The notes beneath the pieces were generated by a model that saw only the letters and a program-made list of their open reading frames with translations, had not been told where the DNA came from and did no database searches. From positions 62,001-126,000 of the forward strand of contig SSNU01000208.1 in NCBI GenBank assembly GCA_012064415.1: a DNA stretch of 64,000 nt, written 5' to 3'. The DNA comes from Gyrodactylus bullatarudis. Taxonomy: Eukaryota; Platyhelminthes; Monogenea; Gyrodactylidea; Gyrodactylidae. The translations under genes and the position numbers were made by a program. This document shows, piece after piece, positions 13,701 to 24,498 of the stretch (positions within the stretch are counted from its first letter, which is position 1; the number at the start of each line of letters is the position of its first letter).

Positions 13701-15308
13701 AATTGGATTTTCTGTATTATCACTGTAAATATAGCATTGGTACGATTATCGTCTGAAATGGAATAAGACAGCCTTCCATAACGTTGATCGTGTAAACATG
13801 TTTGCTAAACGATTATGGCACCCTGATATTGGAATGATGAATAGTAAACTAACAGAAGACTTTGACTTTAGTTCCAAATCAACGGGTCGCATGAAAATCT
13901 ATTATACTGGCAAGGTTGAATGGTACTATGGGATTATTCTCAATGTTGCCTGTCCTCTAGACGTGACCTTTTTTCCCTTTGACTATCAGACATGCTTCCT
14001 TATAGTAGTGCCCTGGCAATCAGATATAACTCAGATTGTCCTCAATACTCCGGATCAATCGAGTGTCAATGTTGACAATGAATATTTGCCAAATAGTAAT
14101 GTTAGTGAATGGGTCATTATGATGACAAGACTAGTCCCGAGGCAGTACAAGGATGGCAATTCCATTTATCAGTACATTGAAATAGCAATCAACTTGAAAA
14201 GGCAACCGCTCTACTTTGTTGTCTTGGTTCTGGTGCCATTCTCAATGTTATCAGGATTAGCATGTTTAATATTCACTCTAGATGATACGGGAGATCGTCT
14301 CAGTGTGGCCTTATCCTTAGTCCTCTCAATGACAATGTATGTCATGATAGTCTCATCGAATGCTCCAAGATCGATGCGATCAATTCCTGTTATGGGTAAG
14401 TTGAATAGTCCTCCTTATTCCTGAGACTGTTCAAAAGAAAATACAGTAGTAAAAAGAAATTATGAATCTACTTGAAAGTAAAATGGACATTTTATTTCAG
14501 GTGTCTTTCTCCTAACTCAACTCGGCCTTCTCAGTATATCCACCATTCTGGCGGTTATTAACAATAAACTTCATTCATGTCATAAAATTGAAAGTTACCA
14601 GGATATTTTGCATTTAATTTCGGGAACAGGTTTCCCATTAAGCTTTGATCCTGGTGACTTGTACTATAGAGAAAAGAAATTCAACAAGTATATGGAGAAA
14701 GCAGCAAAACTCAAGACGAGAAAAATTCAAAGTTTATCAGCAAAAGTAAGTCTCTTAAGCCTTGTATTTGAAGTATAAAATTCATTTGAAAAATAAAATC
14801 ATTTCAGCAAAATCAAGAATCAATCAAAAAGAAGAAGAAATATTATGAATCAGACTGTGAGGAATGCGATCAAGTTAGGGAGAAACTATGGAAGATAAGA
14901 AACGAAAAGATTGCCGAAAGCTCTGTGACTTCAGCTGTGATCGCTGCAACCAACGCTGTTTATGGAAGTGAAATGAATTTGGATGAAAGCGACGTTTACC
15001 AAAACTCTAATCCATCAGCCCTAGCAGCAAGATTAGCTGCGACAGCAGTCTCTGCAGCGCTTAGTAAAAATAAAAAATTTCAACGGAATTATTATGAATC
15101 AACGCCAAGCACATCAGAAGATTATGAAACGTTATTAAAACAGAAAAAGAACGACGAACCCTATCCATATAGAGATTTGGCAAGCCGATTAGATTGCTTA
15201 GAAATGATATTGTATCTATTATTTTCTGTGCTTAATGCAATAACTTGTTTAATTATATTACCATATCTATTTCAGAGTAGTAAAATGAAGGTTAAAAATC
15301 CAGAATGA
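10711..15308 (+). CDS. Cys-loop ligand-gated channel subunit, nicotinic-receptor-like (non-alpha), six exons
   Basis: Exons 10711-10834, 12489-12667, 13622-13666, 13735-14395, 14501-14745 and 14808-15308 join in phase to 584 residues. A hydrophobic start (MYSFKIFLFF) suggests a signal peptide. The extracellular domain has WYDYRLKWN and a Cys-loop with 13 residues between C189 and C203, containing FPFDYQTC. M1 begins near residue 275. M2 follows GDRL, with Asp at -1', Ser at 2' and 6' and Leu at 9'. M3 is in exon 5, a loop of roughly 170 residues is rich in charge, and M4 closes the protein. Loop C has no vicinal cysteines, so it is a non-alpha type subunit that would need a partner to bind acetylcholine in the usual way. 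Absence of the Pro-Ala signature before M2 argues for cation selectivity. AATAAA follows at about 15326. Exon 1 is the least certain part. Confidence 0.85.
11330..11700. repeat. Dispersed repeat in receptor intron 1
   Basis: The segment containing gttctgatatacaaaatctcg and the block around ttttgaactcgcgccaag lies in intron 1. An inverted relative is found at about 30,475-30,640 (shared tatatcagaacaaac and ctttctcgtagtaaaatt). Fragments with the gcgcca block also occur near 54,630 and 60,250. It is a decayed non-autonomous element with no coding content. Confidence 0.55.
12052..12350 (+). repeat. TTAACCCT-type 300-bp dispersed repeat, copy 1
   Basis: The copy begins ttaaccctcaaagtccc and contains gatcttggctctatcattcg and acttcccagggtcatagg. 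Two further copies in the same orientation are at 24,499-24,808 and 32,356-32,654. The TTAA-CCC start resembles the end of piggyBac-type elements. It lies in intron 1 of the channel gene. Confidence 0.8.
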
Positions 15309-15583
15309 AATCTTTAAATTTTGTAAATAAAATATACTTAATTTATTTTTAAAATAATTTCTCAAATGTTGATTCTGATTCCCTTCATTTGAGAAATGTA
15401 AATAGACTATTTTCAACGCAATACCTTTTTATTTAAATGGTTCAATTTGAATTATTTGAATTTTTTGAATTCATTTTGCCTCCCTTAAATTCAAAAAACC
15501 CCGATATTATGAATAACAATGTTTGTTTCAATTGAGCAATTTTCAAATATTCTTATTCATTGTAATAAAATTGTTAATAATTT

Positions 15584-16170
15584 ATGACGAATACTCAAGA
15601 ATTAGATATTGAAATTCAGAAAATAGAAGTTTCTGAAAACATCAAAGGTAATTTATTCTATTTAAATTCCTTTCCATAGATAAAACAGTTGATGATATTG
15701 AAATAGTTGAAAGTTCTAGACCAAGTCCGATCCCAACTAAAGAACTTCGATCAACTAAAAGGGCTACAGCCAAAATGTCTCAATCCATGATGGAGTATAA
15801 GGATTCTCCAAAAATTGATGATTTTAAACGAAAGAGCGTCGCTGTCGTTATAAATGGAAATATTAATTCTACCAATACCCCAAAAAAGTCATTGTCAACA
15901 GTGAATCCAGAGGTCTTCAGCTCTAGAAAACAAAAGAGCTTTAGAAGACGATCCATTTCTCGTCGAATGGATGTAGAGGATCCTTACAAAGAGTTCAACT
16001 TGTCCAAAAATTTAGCTGAAAAAGCCGCTACACCAGTTAAAAAGACTAGTTCTTTCTCTGCTGATTCCCTACCTCTAATTGATCGTAACACCTTGTTGAA
16101 GAAACTCTTGTTTTTATTTTTAATAGTTTTAACAGTTATGGCATCATATTATTATTATATCCATTATTGA
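15584..16170 (+). CDS. Small tail-anchored membrane protein, basic and Ser-rich
   Basis: Two exons (15584-15647 and 15680-16170), separated by a 32-nt GTAATT...TAG intron, give 184 residues. The first part is acidic, the middle is rich in Lys/Arg/Ser with SFRRRSISRRMD. The C terminus is one hydrophobic segment (LLKKLLFLFLIVLTVMASYY) followed by only a few residues. This is the layout of a tail-anchored protein facing the cytosol or nucleoplasm; basic Ser/Arg-rich stems of this kind occur in inner-nuclear-membrane proteins, but I see no LEM domain. AATAAA follows at about 16257. It sits between the channel gene and NPRL3 on the same strand. I do not recognise the family. A shorter start at 15775 (MSQSMMEYK) would skip the intron. 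Confidence 0.6.
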
Positions 16171-16544
16171 AAGAATTTTGTAATATATAGCATGATGATT
16201 ATTATATGCTTATTATATTTATATGCATTTGTATAAATTGTAAATTACAATTCATAATAAAATAATTTTAAGTTAAATTAAGTTACTTAACCAATCATTG
16301 TGTACATTTTTTTTCGGGTCACCTTTGTATTTTATTTGTATTTATAATACGCCCCTTAGAATTTAGTTCTTAGAAAGGTGTATCCTTGCATGGATCTTAT
16401 TTTATATTGTCTAAAATTTACACTCAAAACTTTGGTGTCAGACTATTCGCTGAATACTATTCGGTAACTAAAAACAATCTAGTCAGTGAAATTGAATTTT
16501 TCATACAAAGAGCTAATCATATTGGTCAAGTTGTTTAACTGTAT

Positions 16545-19500
16545 ATGACTTTTAAATCCTGGCAGTGGAATGAAATACATCCTTGTGGAATATTCCTAGC
16601 CACATCAGGATCTAATGATGTGAGGATTCTTTTCTGGCATGAATTAGAAATTGCCTCTGAGGATTCTCACTTAAAGTTGGAAATTAATTTTTCTTATCTT
16701 TAGTGATTTGAAGAAGAGTTCAGTTTTCCAGGATAGTTTTCAGTTTAATAATGAAAATCCAAAGAATGCATGCTTTGAATCAAGCACAAGCAACTTTGTC
16801 ACTTCTCACATTCAAGATAACGACTTGTTCTTCGATTCTCACTTGAATTCAGTTAAAAATCTACTCTCGCCAATGATGTTAACTGATCACAAGCTGATTA
16901 ACTTGAAGATAAACAATTTGGTCTACGTTGGAATGACGTTTAGCCTAGTACCCGATGAAATAGAAAGCCTTACGCTGAAAAGTATTAAAAAGAAAAAGGG
17001 TAGTTCGCCTCAGCGCAACAAAAGACCGTCGTTTACTCTGTATGATTCAATCTCCGACTTGAGTGATGAAGAACAGTCTACAGACAATGAAAATTTCCAG
17101 AATTATGATAACTCCAAGACGATGACTACATTCTCTGTGATATTTGTTCTTAGTAGTCTAACACCACCTTGTCTACAACATTATTACGCTGAATTGGCCA
17201 AAGTGGTACGTTCAATGAAATTCATTAAATGAATTACTATCACTACATTTTTACAAATTCATTCATCAAATACATTTTCATTTTAATTGCTTAGATTGGA
17301 ATTCAACTTAGACGCGCAGAAGTGTTCTGGGGTTATTTGAGTATTCAGCAAGATTTGATTGTCAAACAAATTGAGGCTATAACTGGTACAAATGATGAAT
17401 TGGATGGGGGCCAACTTGAATCGAGCCGGGCGCATAACTCATGTCGTCGAATGTGCGACTCAAATGAAGTTTTTGATCAAATTCTTGAAAAAATATCCAG
17501 CAAGAAATCTGATAAGAATGACGACGCCAGAATCGCTCTGAAGAAGAAAATCAAAGAAGTTTTATTGAAAGAGTCGGTCTTGTATCGGGAAATTGTCCAA
17601 ATTTTCGATGATGCTTGTAACTGGGGCATTGTCAACTCAAAGGTAAGATTGAATTATAAAAACCACTATTTTTAGCATGTTAATAAGCAACGATATCTGA
17701 TTAAAATGATGTAAGGCATAATTTTGTCTCTGCTCTAAATTCTGAAATAATTTGGCTAATAGTTATCTGCTATTTTTAGCTTATTAACCTTAGAACGAAA
17801 TTTGGGGGTCTTAAACGTCCGCATTTGTATTAAAACTCCCATAAGGAAAAATTAAAATGTTGTTCTAGGGTTAATTTTCTCACCAAACAATGTAAACAAT
17901 ACCAAACATACAAATAAAAAGCCTTTCTTTCTTATCCATAATGAAATCATTGTCTTCCAACGACATCAAATCTCTCAGATAACGAAATATTAAAATTACG
18001 AACCCGTTGAACCCTGTTACTGTCAATAGGAACTAATACAATTTTTGATTCAACTCGAATTTTATTGGTTAACTATTTTTGAACCAATCAGAGTAAATCA
18101 TTGATTTTCATCGGTCTTAGATTTTATCGTATGAATGGGTAAATTTTGTACAGAATCCTAGTTTCATCCAATATTCCATAGTACATATCAATAAATAAAC
18201 TACTGAAAGAGTGAATTTTTTATGCAATTTTTGAAATTCAATTTTTCTAAAAATTGCTATTTTTTAGAATAAAAATGCTACTTTTTTGTGAAATTATTGC
18301 TATTTTCTGAGCGTCGTAACTATAAATGTGTGAATTTTCTCTCTAAACAAAATACTCTCACTTTTAGATCAAGGGCTTTTATCCAGTCTACTTTACCATT
18401 CCGCACAAGGCCTATTGCTTTATTGTCGACAAGAATAGATATTCAATAAATAAAACCCTGATGAATAAACTAATAAACTCTCCACTAATTGGCCTTGAAC
18501 CCAGGAAAATATTCAATGCAATAGATCACTTAAAGACGTATCATACTCTTATATTTCTCCATCCCAAAGAAGTGATGATAAAAAAGTTTTTGCCATGCAA
18601 CATAAGTCGGATCATGATTGAGTTCATTATGCATCTCAAGTCAACCATGTCTCTAATGGAAGCCTCTGTCAAATTCTTTAGCATTGAAAAGATTCTGGAA
18701 ATGGCCAAGTTCCTAATACTCAGGGGTCTAGCCGTTATTGCCTATCCAATATGCAAGTCAAATGTCTACATTTTGAATCCGCAAGATTCAAGGTTCAACA
18801 TCCTTCAACCACTCAACATTATCGATTTTTCTGGAGAATTTCCTGATTTAAATTTGGCCTCGGTCTTGTCAAGTTTCTCTGTTCCCATTACCATTAATGA
18901 CCACATTGAAACTGCAAAGCTAATAGAACCAATGTCCAATTCACTCTCTTTCGGATATTCTCAGTGTAAAATTGATGAAAATAATGGTAATTTATTTTTA
19001 TTCTAATAACCTATTTAGTTGAAGTTGAATTCGGAAAATCCTCGGCCAATTTCTGGGCCAATATAACTATGAGTAGGATTGTTAATTTGATTAACTGGCT
19101 CTTATCAAAACGACTAATCATCCAAATACACCAGACAATTTTCCCAATCAAAAACATTCAAGAAAGGGCAGCAAGAAATCTATCAATTTTCTCATCAGAT
19201 TCACCCAAGTCACCGAGCTCCTATGGTTTGAGTAGACGTCGATCAGCACCGATTATCAACTGTTTAGCCTCGAGTAAATAAGATTGAATATTTTTCTTTA
19301 GAAAGTTTTGATGAGCAATTGAAGCAAATCCCTGATGAAATCCGAACATTTATGACTTCACTTTTTCCTTCGTCTGTGGCACAATCCATACTATTGAACA
19401 AATTCTGTCCACAATATTTTAAAACCAAAATTTCTGATGAAATTCAAAAGATGTAAGAGTTTTTATCTTTATCTCTCTTCTCAGGCCAGATGATAATCTT

Positions 19501-19734
19501 AGCCAAATATCCCGGAATCAAATGTCTGGAATGAATTGGAACTCTCTGATGGATTTTCTAACGGTATATTCAAAATTACCGTGTCATATTGATAAGCTAG
19601 TTTATGAAATGGGCAAAACGTATGAAGAAATCAGTTGTACATTACAGAATTATTCTATTTTTGTAAGACTTTGTCTTATTCCTGACGATCTTGTTTCGAT
19701 ATTTTCTGGCATTTCCATCGATAAATATAATTGA
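16545..19734 (+). CDS. NPRL3: GATOR1 complex subunit NPRL3
   Basis: Seven exons (16545-16675, 16704-17205, 17295-17642, 18368-18986, 19019-19273, 19302-19452, 19485-19734) join in phase to about 751 residues. NPRL3 is a subunit of GATOR1, the GAP that switches off Rag GTPases and so TORC1 when amino acids are low, at the lysosome. Family-type stretches are seen in order: FLATSGSNDVRILFWHELE at the N terminus; INNLVYVGMTF; FSVIFVLSS; RRAEVFWGYLSIQQDL; YPVYFTIPHKAYCF; RGLAVIAYPICKSNVYIL; and a C-terminal helical region. An in-frame TAA at 16536 supports the start. It is longer than typical metazoan NPRL3 (about 570) because of charged insertions in exons 2, 3 and 5. Four introns are only 28-32 nt; the first uses a poor donor (GTTGGA) and is the weakest junction. 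Intron 3 carries a MITE. Confidence 0.85.
17669..18312 (+). mobile_element. MITE in NPRL3 intron 3 (AGGGCGGTCA family, decayed)
   Basis: The sequence starting ttaataagcaacgatatctg, with gtaaggcat and gctatttttagc nearby, matches the element at 51,710-52,130 over most of its length. The right end here reads attttctgagcgtcgt instead of the intact attttctgaccgccct, so the terminal repeat is eroded. It occupies most of the 725-nt intron, whose length is exceptional for this gene. Confidence 0.65.
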
Positions 19735-19969
19735 TTTTTTGAATATTATTGTGTTTTTCGGAGCTAATAAATTTAGAATTTTAAAGCCTTTGAGTCAACT
19801 TTAACAATTAAGCAAATTAAGCCAGATTCTTATAAGATTCTGATTATCAGAATTTCTGAATATCAAATTTGAAAAAAATAAAACCTTACTATAGAAACAA
19901 AAAAAAGATCAAGAAATATCTTGTTTGGTGAAGGTACGTTTTCAAAAAAATTGCTGTATAATTATCAAA

Positions 19970-21460
19970 ATGCCTCCCGCAGCACCCTCAGTCCAACCAA
20001 AAAGCCAAGATTCTTCAAAAAAAGAGAATAACGAGCCAGTTGTTGAAAATACTGTTGATCCTGATATTAAAACGTTTGACGAAATTCGGGAAAGTGTCTC
20101 TTTCATTGAAAAAGGAATAAATACAAAAGAGGAACATTATGTCGGTCGAGCTATTCGTGCTATCCTGCCTATTCGTCGTTCATTAACACCAAACGTTCTT
20201 CGAATACTTGTTAATCATTATTTCCCAAAGGAATGTGATGCCAAAACATATTTTATGCAATTCCTACCTGATTTTATCGAAACCAGTGGACAAACTATTA
20301 CTCCGACCAAACCGAAGATTCACCATCCCCTTTCAATTGAAACAGAGGTTTATCTGCATCTTTTACTTCTTGTCTATCTTTTGGATAAAGATCGTTACGA
20401 AGAAGCTGTCAAATGTTCTGACCTTCTAATGGAGCGTTTGTCAATTCAGCAAAGTCGCTTCTTGGCCATAATCGCTGCCAAATGTTACTACTTTTACAGT
20501 AGAGCTTATGATCTTGTTGGCCGTTTAGATGAAATTAGGAGTAAACTCCATAAATATCTGCGTACGGCCACACTACACAATCATTACGAAGCTCAGTCTA
20601 CATTGATCAATCTTTTGTTGTATAATTATCTAAAGTATCATTTGTTCGATCAAATGCATAAGCTCATTAATAAGGTCACATTTCCCGCTTCCTCGCCCAA
20701 TAGCAAATGGGCCAGATTTCTTTACTATCAGGGTCGCGTGAAAGCTATACAACTCGAGTATAATCAAGCACATAGCCATCTTGTCGCCGCTATGCGCAAA
20801 GCACCACAACAAACAGCAATCGGCTTCAAGCAGAACCTCTCCAAATTTACCATTGTTGTTGAGTTGTTGATGGGTGAGATTCCAGATCGGGCCATCTTTC
20901 GTGATCCAATCTACGAGGAAGCCTTGATGCCGTACTTCGAATTGACTAGAGCCATACAAACTGGCAACCTAGCCAAATTCATTCAGGTTAAAGAAAAGTA
21001 TACTGAAGATTTCATCAAGGATGAGACAAATTCCCTCATTGTCAGACTTAAGCATAATGTCATCAAGGCGGGTGTTAGAAAGATATCCCTCAGCTATTCG
21101 AGGATATCCCTAGATGATATTGCTAAAAAGTTGAACATTGAGTCTACTGGAGACATTGACTACATTGTAGCCAAGGCAATTCATGATGGGGTTATTGATG
21201 CCAAAATTGACCATGATACCCGTGTCATGATTACAAATGAGACCCTCGACCTCTACTCAACAATGGAGCCAATGAATCAATTCAATGATCGCATCAATTT
21301 CTGTCTCGGCGTGAGAAATCAGGCTGTCAAGGCTATGCGATATCCTCCAAAGCAATACAACAAGGAATTAGAAACAGCTGAAGAGAGACGAGAACGTGAA
21401 CAGCAAGAGCTTGAAACAGCCAAGGAGTTCACAGAGGACGACTTTGATGGATATTCATGA
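19970..21460 (+). CDS. PSMD3: 26S proteasome regulatory subunit Rpn3/PSMD3
   Basis: A single uninterrupted exon encodes 496 residues. The protein is the Rpn3 scaffold subunit of the 19S lid, acting in ubiquitin-dependent proteolysis in cytosol and nucleus. Recognisable segments include HYVGRAIRAILPIRRSL near the N terminus, the helical-repeat stretch SKWARFLYYQGRVKAIQLEY, and a PCI domain at about residues 270-440 with RLKHNVIKAGVRKISLSYSR and ISLDDIAKKL. A KE/ER-rich tail ends in an acidic stretch. The start is the first ATG in frame; 15 upstream codons are open but begin without ATG. AATAAA lies at 21,493. It begins 236 bp after the NPRL3 stop. The length is slightly below the human protein (about 534), mainly at the N terminus. 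It uses noticeably more G/C-ending codons than its neighbours, as expected for a highly expressed gene. Confidence 0.96.
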   Translation: MPPAAPSVQPKSQDSSKKENNEPVVENTVDPDIKTFDEIRESVSFIEKGINTKEEHYVGRAIRAILPIRRSLTPNVLRILVNHYFPKECDAKTYFMQFLPDFIETSGQTITPTKPKIHHPLSIETEVYLHLLLLVYLLDKDRYEEAVKCSDLLMERLSIQQSRFLAIIAAKCYYFYSRAYDLVGRLDEIRSKLHKYLRTATLHNHYEAQSTLINLLLYNYLKYHLFDQMHKLINKVTFPASSPNSKWARFLYYQGRVKAIQLEYNQAHSHLVAAMRKAPQQTAIGFKQNLSKFTIVVELLMGEIPDRAIFRDPIYEEALMPYFELTRAIQTGNLAKFIQVKEKYTEDFIKDETNSLIVRLKHNVIKAGVRKISLSYSRISLDDIAKKLNIESTGDIDYIVAKAIHDGVIDAKIDHDTRVMITNETLDLYSTMEPMNQFNDRINFCLGVRNQAVKAMRYPPKQYNKELETAEERREREQQELETAKEFTEDDFDGYS

Positions 21461-21747
21461 AAGAGATGAATCACAGCATTCTTGATAAACTTAATAAAAA
21501 TATCATTATCTCTCAAAATATTTCATCGTTATTACTTTCATTTCTGTGATTTCATTTGTAATAAGAGGTAATATTTTTTGAAATCATGGTGCTACTCGAT
21601 AGTAGTTATCACTCTATAATAATAATATTTAATAATAACAGAATTTAATTATTTAATAATAATAAAAGTATGTCATTCGTTAATTTTTAGCCAGATTAAC
21701 ATACAAACATGTAAAAAACATCACGAGGTTGTACAATGAAAATTTAC

Positions 21748-21755
21748 TATAAATT
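21748..21755 (+). promoter_or_regulatory. TATA box of 12-cysteine peptide gene A
   Basis: TATAAATT stands 55 nt upstream of the ATG at 21,803, a normal spacing for a short 5' leader. The assignment is by position and motif only. Confidence 0.5.
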
Positions 21756-21802
21756 GTCAGCAAACAAGTTACAATCATCAATTTCATCAAGCATCATTAC
21801 AA

Positions 21803-22094
21803 ATGAAGAGTTTCGTTATTTTAGCCCTGATCGGATTCCTTTTCCTCATCCAGACAGGTACTTAACATATTTCAAACTAACTATAACCCATTGTATTTAG
21901 AATCCTGCAATGCCAAAGGTAAAGAATGCGCTGGGACATTTTGGTCGCCATGTTGTGGATCCCTGAAATGTTCCAAGAAATCCACTTGGGATCTTGGTGT
22001 CTGCCATGAATGTGTCAAGGACAATGATCGATGCTTACTTGACTCTCATTGTTGTTCTGGCAGTTGTTCCTCGTTCCGCTGTGCTAGTGCTTAA
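21803..22094 (+). CDS. Secreted 12-cysteine peptide A (UPF0506/double-knottin-like)
   Basis: Exons 21803-21857 and 21901-22094, split by a 43-nt intron, encode 82 residues: a signal peptide (MKSFVILALIGFLFLIQT) and a mature part of about 64. The cysteines follow C-x6-C-x7-CC-x4-C-x10-C-x2-C-x6-C-x5-CC-x3-C-x4-C. The second half (C-x6-C-x5-CC-x3-C-x4-C) matches an inhibitor-cystine-knot spacing, and the first half is a near repeat of it, so the peptide looks like two linked knottin-type modules. The layout resembles the UPF0506 family I recall from schistosomes. Known knottins include channel toxins, protease inhibitors and antimicrobials; nothing here fixes which. The signal exon/mature exon split is typical of secreted peptide genes. 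Paralogue B lies 1.8 kb downstream. Confidence 0.85.
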
Positions 22095-22667
22095 AAACGT
22101 TTACTTTCACCAACCACTCCTATATACATAATACTCATTAATATACTTTACAATATGTACAATGAATTGTCTCTTTCTACTTGAGAATCACTATTACTGT
22201 AATTTAGTCAATTTTATTGTCAATATAAGAGAAGGATTTCTATTTTTTTCATGATTCTTCTTTGATACAGTTGTCGTAGAAACCGCTTCTAGTGACCCAT
22301 TTAGTACATCAAAAACTATCCAAGTTTACTATTATGATATATTTTTGCTAGCCAGGCATAAGAATGCCATTGATATTTGAGCTTTTTCCAAATGCATGAT
22401 ATCATTACGCAAACCCATCAAGAGTCACCTTAATCTTCAATATCCAAGTTACATTTTGTAATCAGATTGAATGAAATTTATAAGATACTATTAACTGAGT
22501 GTTCGTAACAATTAATTTCCAGATAAATCCTTTCACTTTCAACTACTCACCAGTAGATGGAAATTTCATGAAATTTCGTCTTTTATCATTTCATTTCAAG
22601 TGATTCTGTGAGAGAATCAAACTTGCAACTTTCTTCGTTTACCTATGGATTTGAAAATTCTATAATA

Positions 22668-23140
22668 GAGTTTTCGAGTTATTCGTTAAAAAACTAAAAA
22701 ACCTTTCTATACAGAAAAACAAAAATGACATCTTCTTGTTTGGGAATAAATTTTTAACAAAAGAGTTGAAGAGCTAATCTGGTTTTTGAACTAATCTACC
22801 CCAATTCGGATGCAGTAAACCTTGGAGGATTCAATGCGTAAAAATCCTTATGCCTCTATAAAATATTTTAACACCTAAAAATCGGATCATCAATCATACA
22901 ATTCCATCTTTTTGTTATTACCGAATTACTCGAAAAATGGTAGAATTTTTCAAGATAAACATATCTGAAATCAACAAAAAATTCTCTACAAAACTATTTG
23001 TACAGGCTTATCTATAGAACATTTGCCCCTTCTAGTTTTCCAGTAATTTTCCTGAATGACAAATAGACCAAGGGCTTTTCAACATCGATGAAATGAAAAC
23101 GAATTCTTTGCGGTGATTGAAAGATTGTTTTCTCGATTTC
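22668..23140. repeat. Decayed dispersed repeats between the two Cys-rich genes
   Basis: The part from about 22,668 (gagttttcgagttattcg) matches 1132-1460. The part at about 23,010-23,140, with ctatagaacatttgcccc, matches 33,500-33,630 in the opposite orientation (gggggcaaatgttctatag). No gene is seen between 22,095 and 23,603 apart from these relics. Confidence 0.6.
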
Positions 23141-23603
23141 TGTTGACCCAGCAATGTTGTTGATTTTGATAAATTTGATAATTTGGCAAATTCAAGCCAA
23201 TTACAATCCTCACGATAGAGCACTAGGACCCTTTTTCTAATGCATTCATCATGCTTAGGAATTACTCGATAAATATTGAATATGAAATCAAAGAAACATT
23301 AAAAATTAATTTAACGAGTAATGTTCCTATCCCTAAATTTATAACCAATACAAATCATTTTACATTTGACCTTAAGACTTTAACATTATAGCACTTGAAA
23401 ACCACCCTCTTTTTATACGTCCCATATTGAATTTAAACTGGTGTCGATTTGAGTTTAGAAAAGTATCATTTTCGTCTGTAAATGGTATATTTATATATTC
23501 CTTCAACAATTCTGATCAATATGAAAAATGTAAACTTTTTTTCGTTTATCAAAGAGACAGAGAGAGGTTAACTAACTCAATTAAGCTGTTCAGTTTTAGT
23601 GAT

Positions 23604-23896
23604 ATGAAAAAAATCTTTCAGTTAGTTCTACTGATTCGTAAGTTTTTTTCTGTCGTTAGATTTATTTCTCTCCAGTTTTTCATGACAACTTTGAAAAGAT
23701 ATTGTCCCTTCAGTGTAAAGCTTATAATGAGACCTGTTATGGATTTGTCTACTCGAAGTGTTGTCGCCCACTGAAGTGTTCCCGGGAAGCCTACTACTCT
23801 CAAGGTTATTGTCTCAATTGCATTCAAAAGGGTCATGGATGCTACACCAATGTTCACTGTTGCACTAGATCGTGTAGAGACTTCAAGTGTCATTAA
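23604..23896 (+). CDS. Secreted 12-cysteine peptide B (paralogue of peptide A)
   Basis: Exons 23604-23637 and 23676-23896, split by a 38-nt intron, join in phase to 84 residues. A hydrophobic N terminus (MKKIFQLVLLILF) is followed by a mature part starting near LQCKAYNETC. All 12 cysteines keep exactly the spacing of peptide A (C-x6-C-x7-CC-x4-C-x10-C-x2-C-x6-C-x5-CC-x3-C-x4-C), although most other residues differ, so only the disulfide frame is conserved. It differs from A in charge: the chain between cysteines is more basic and Tyr-rich. The segment between signal and first cysteine is longer than in A. The stop codon overlaps an AATAAA at 23,895-23,900. Same gene structure, strand and neighbourhood indicate a tandem duplication. 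Confidence 0.82.
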
Positions 23897-24498
23897 TAAA
23901 TCAGATAGTCTACCTTTACTTTACTAGAACTACAATATAAACTCAAATTAGTAGAGTGGGGTACAAATTAATTACACGGGTGGTGGCGTGGTCAGGAGAT
24001 TTTTTTCAGACAATGCATTTCTGGTGCGAAATTTAATGCTGATTCCGAATCTTGCCTTTAAATTCAATTTCAACATCTAGAAGCTGAGTTATAGACCCAT
24101 ATGCAAATATGCACAATTTTCTAGCTATTGAGTTGCAAAATGTCATTTTCATCGGATATCATTGATAACATAGCAACAAAATTATCATCATTAAAAAGAA
24201 GAATAGATAAGGAATCGAATGGTAACCGTTTTATAGGTATTATTCAATTAACTGTCCCCGTAAAAGAGCACAGAAGTCAAATATATGCGAAATTTTTTAT
24301 ATTCAATATGTGTTGATGTAACAAATGAATCTGATTTACTCAAAAACTGAGAAAGGTATTTTAGTTTTTTTTCGACAATCTTGAATAAAATTTTTTTCTC
24401 TACAAAATTCTATTTGACCATTTTTTATAATTACCTCAAATTTCGGTAGTTATTAGCTAATTTCATTTGCTAAATTTTAAATTTTATATAATTATATA

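Noticed and set aside
20630..20959. 109-codon minus-strand frame
   Set aside because: It lies antisense inside PSMD3 and has no features of its own.
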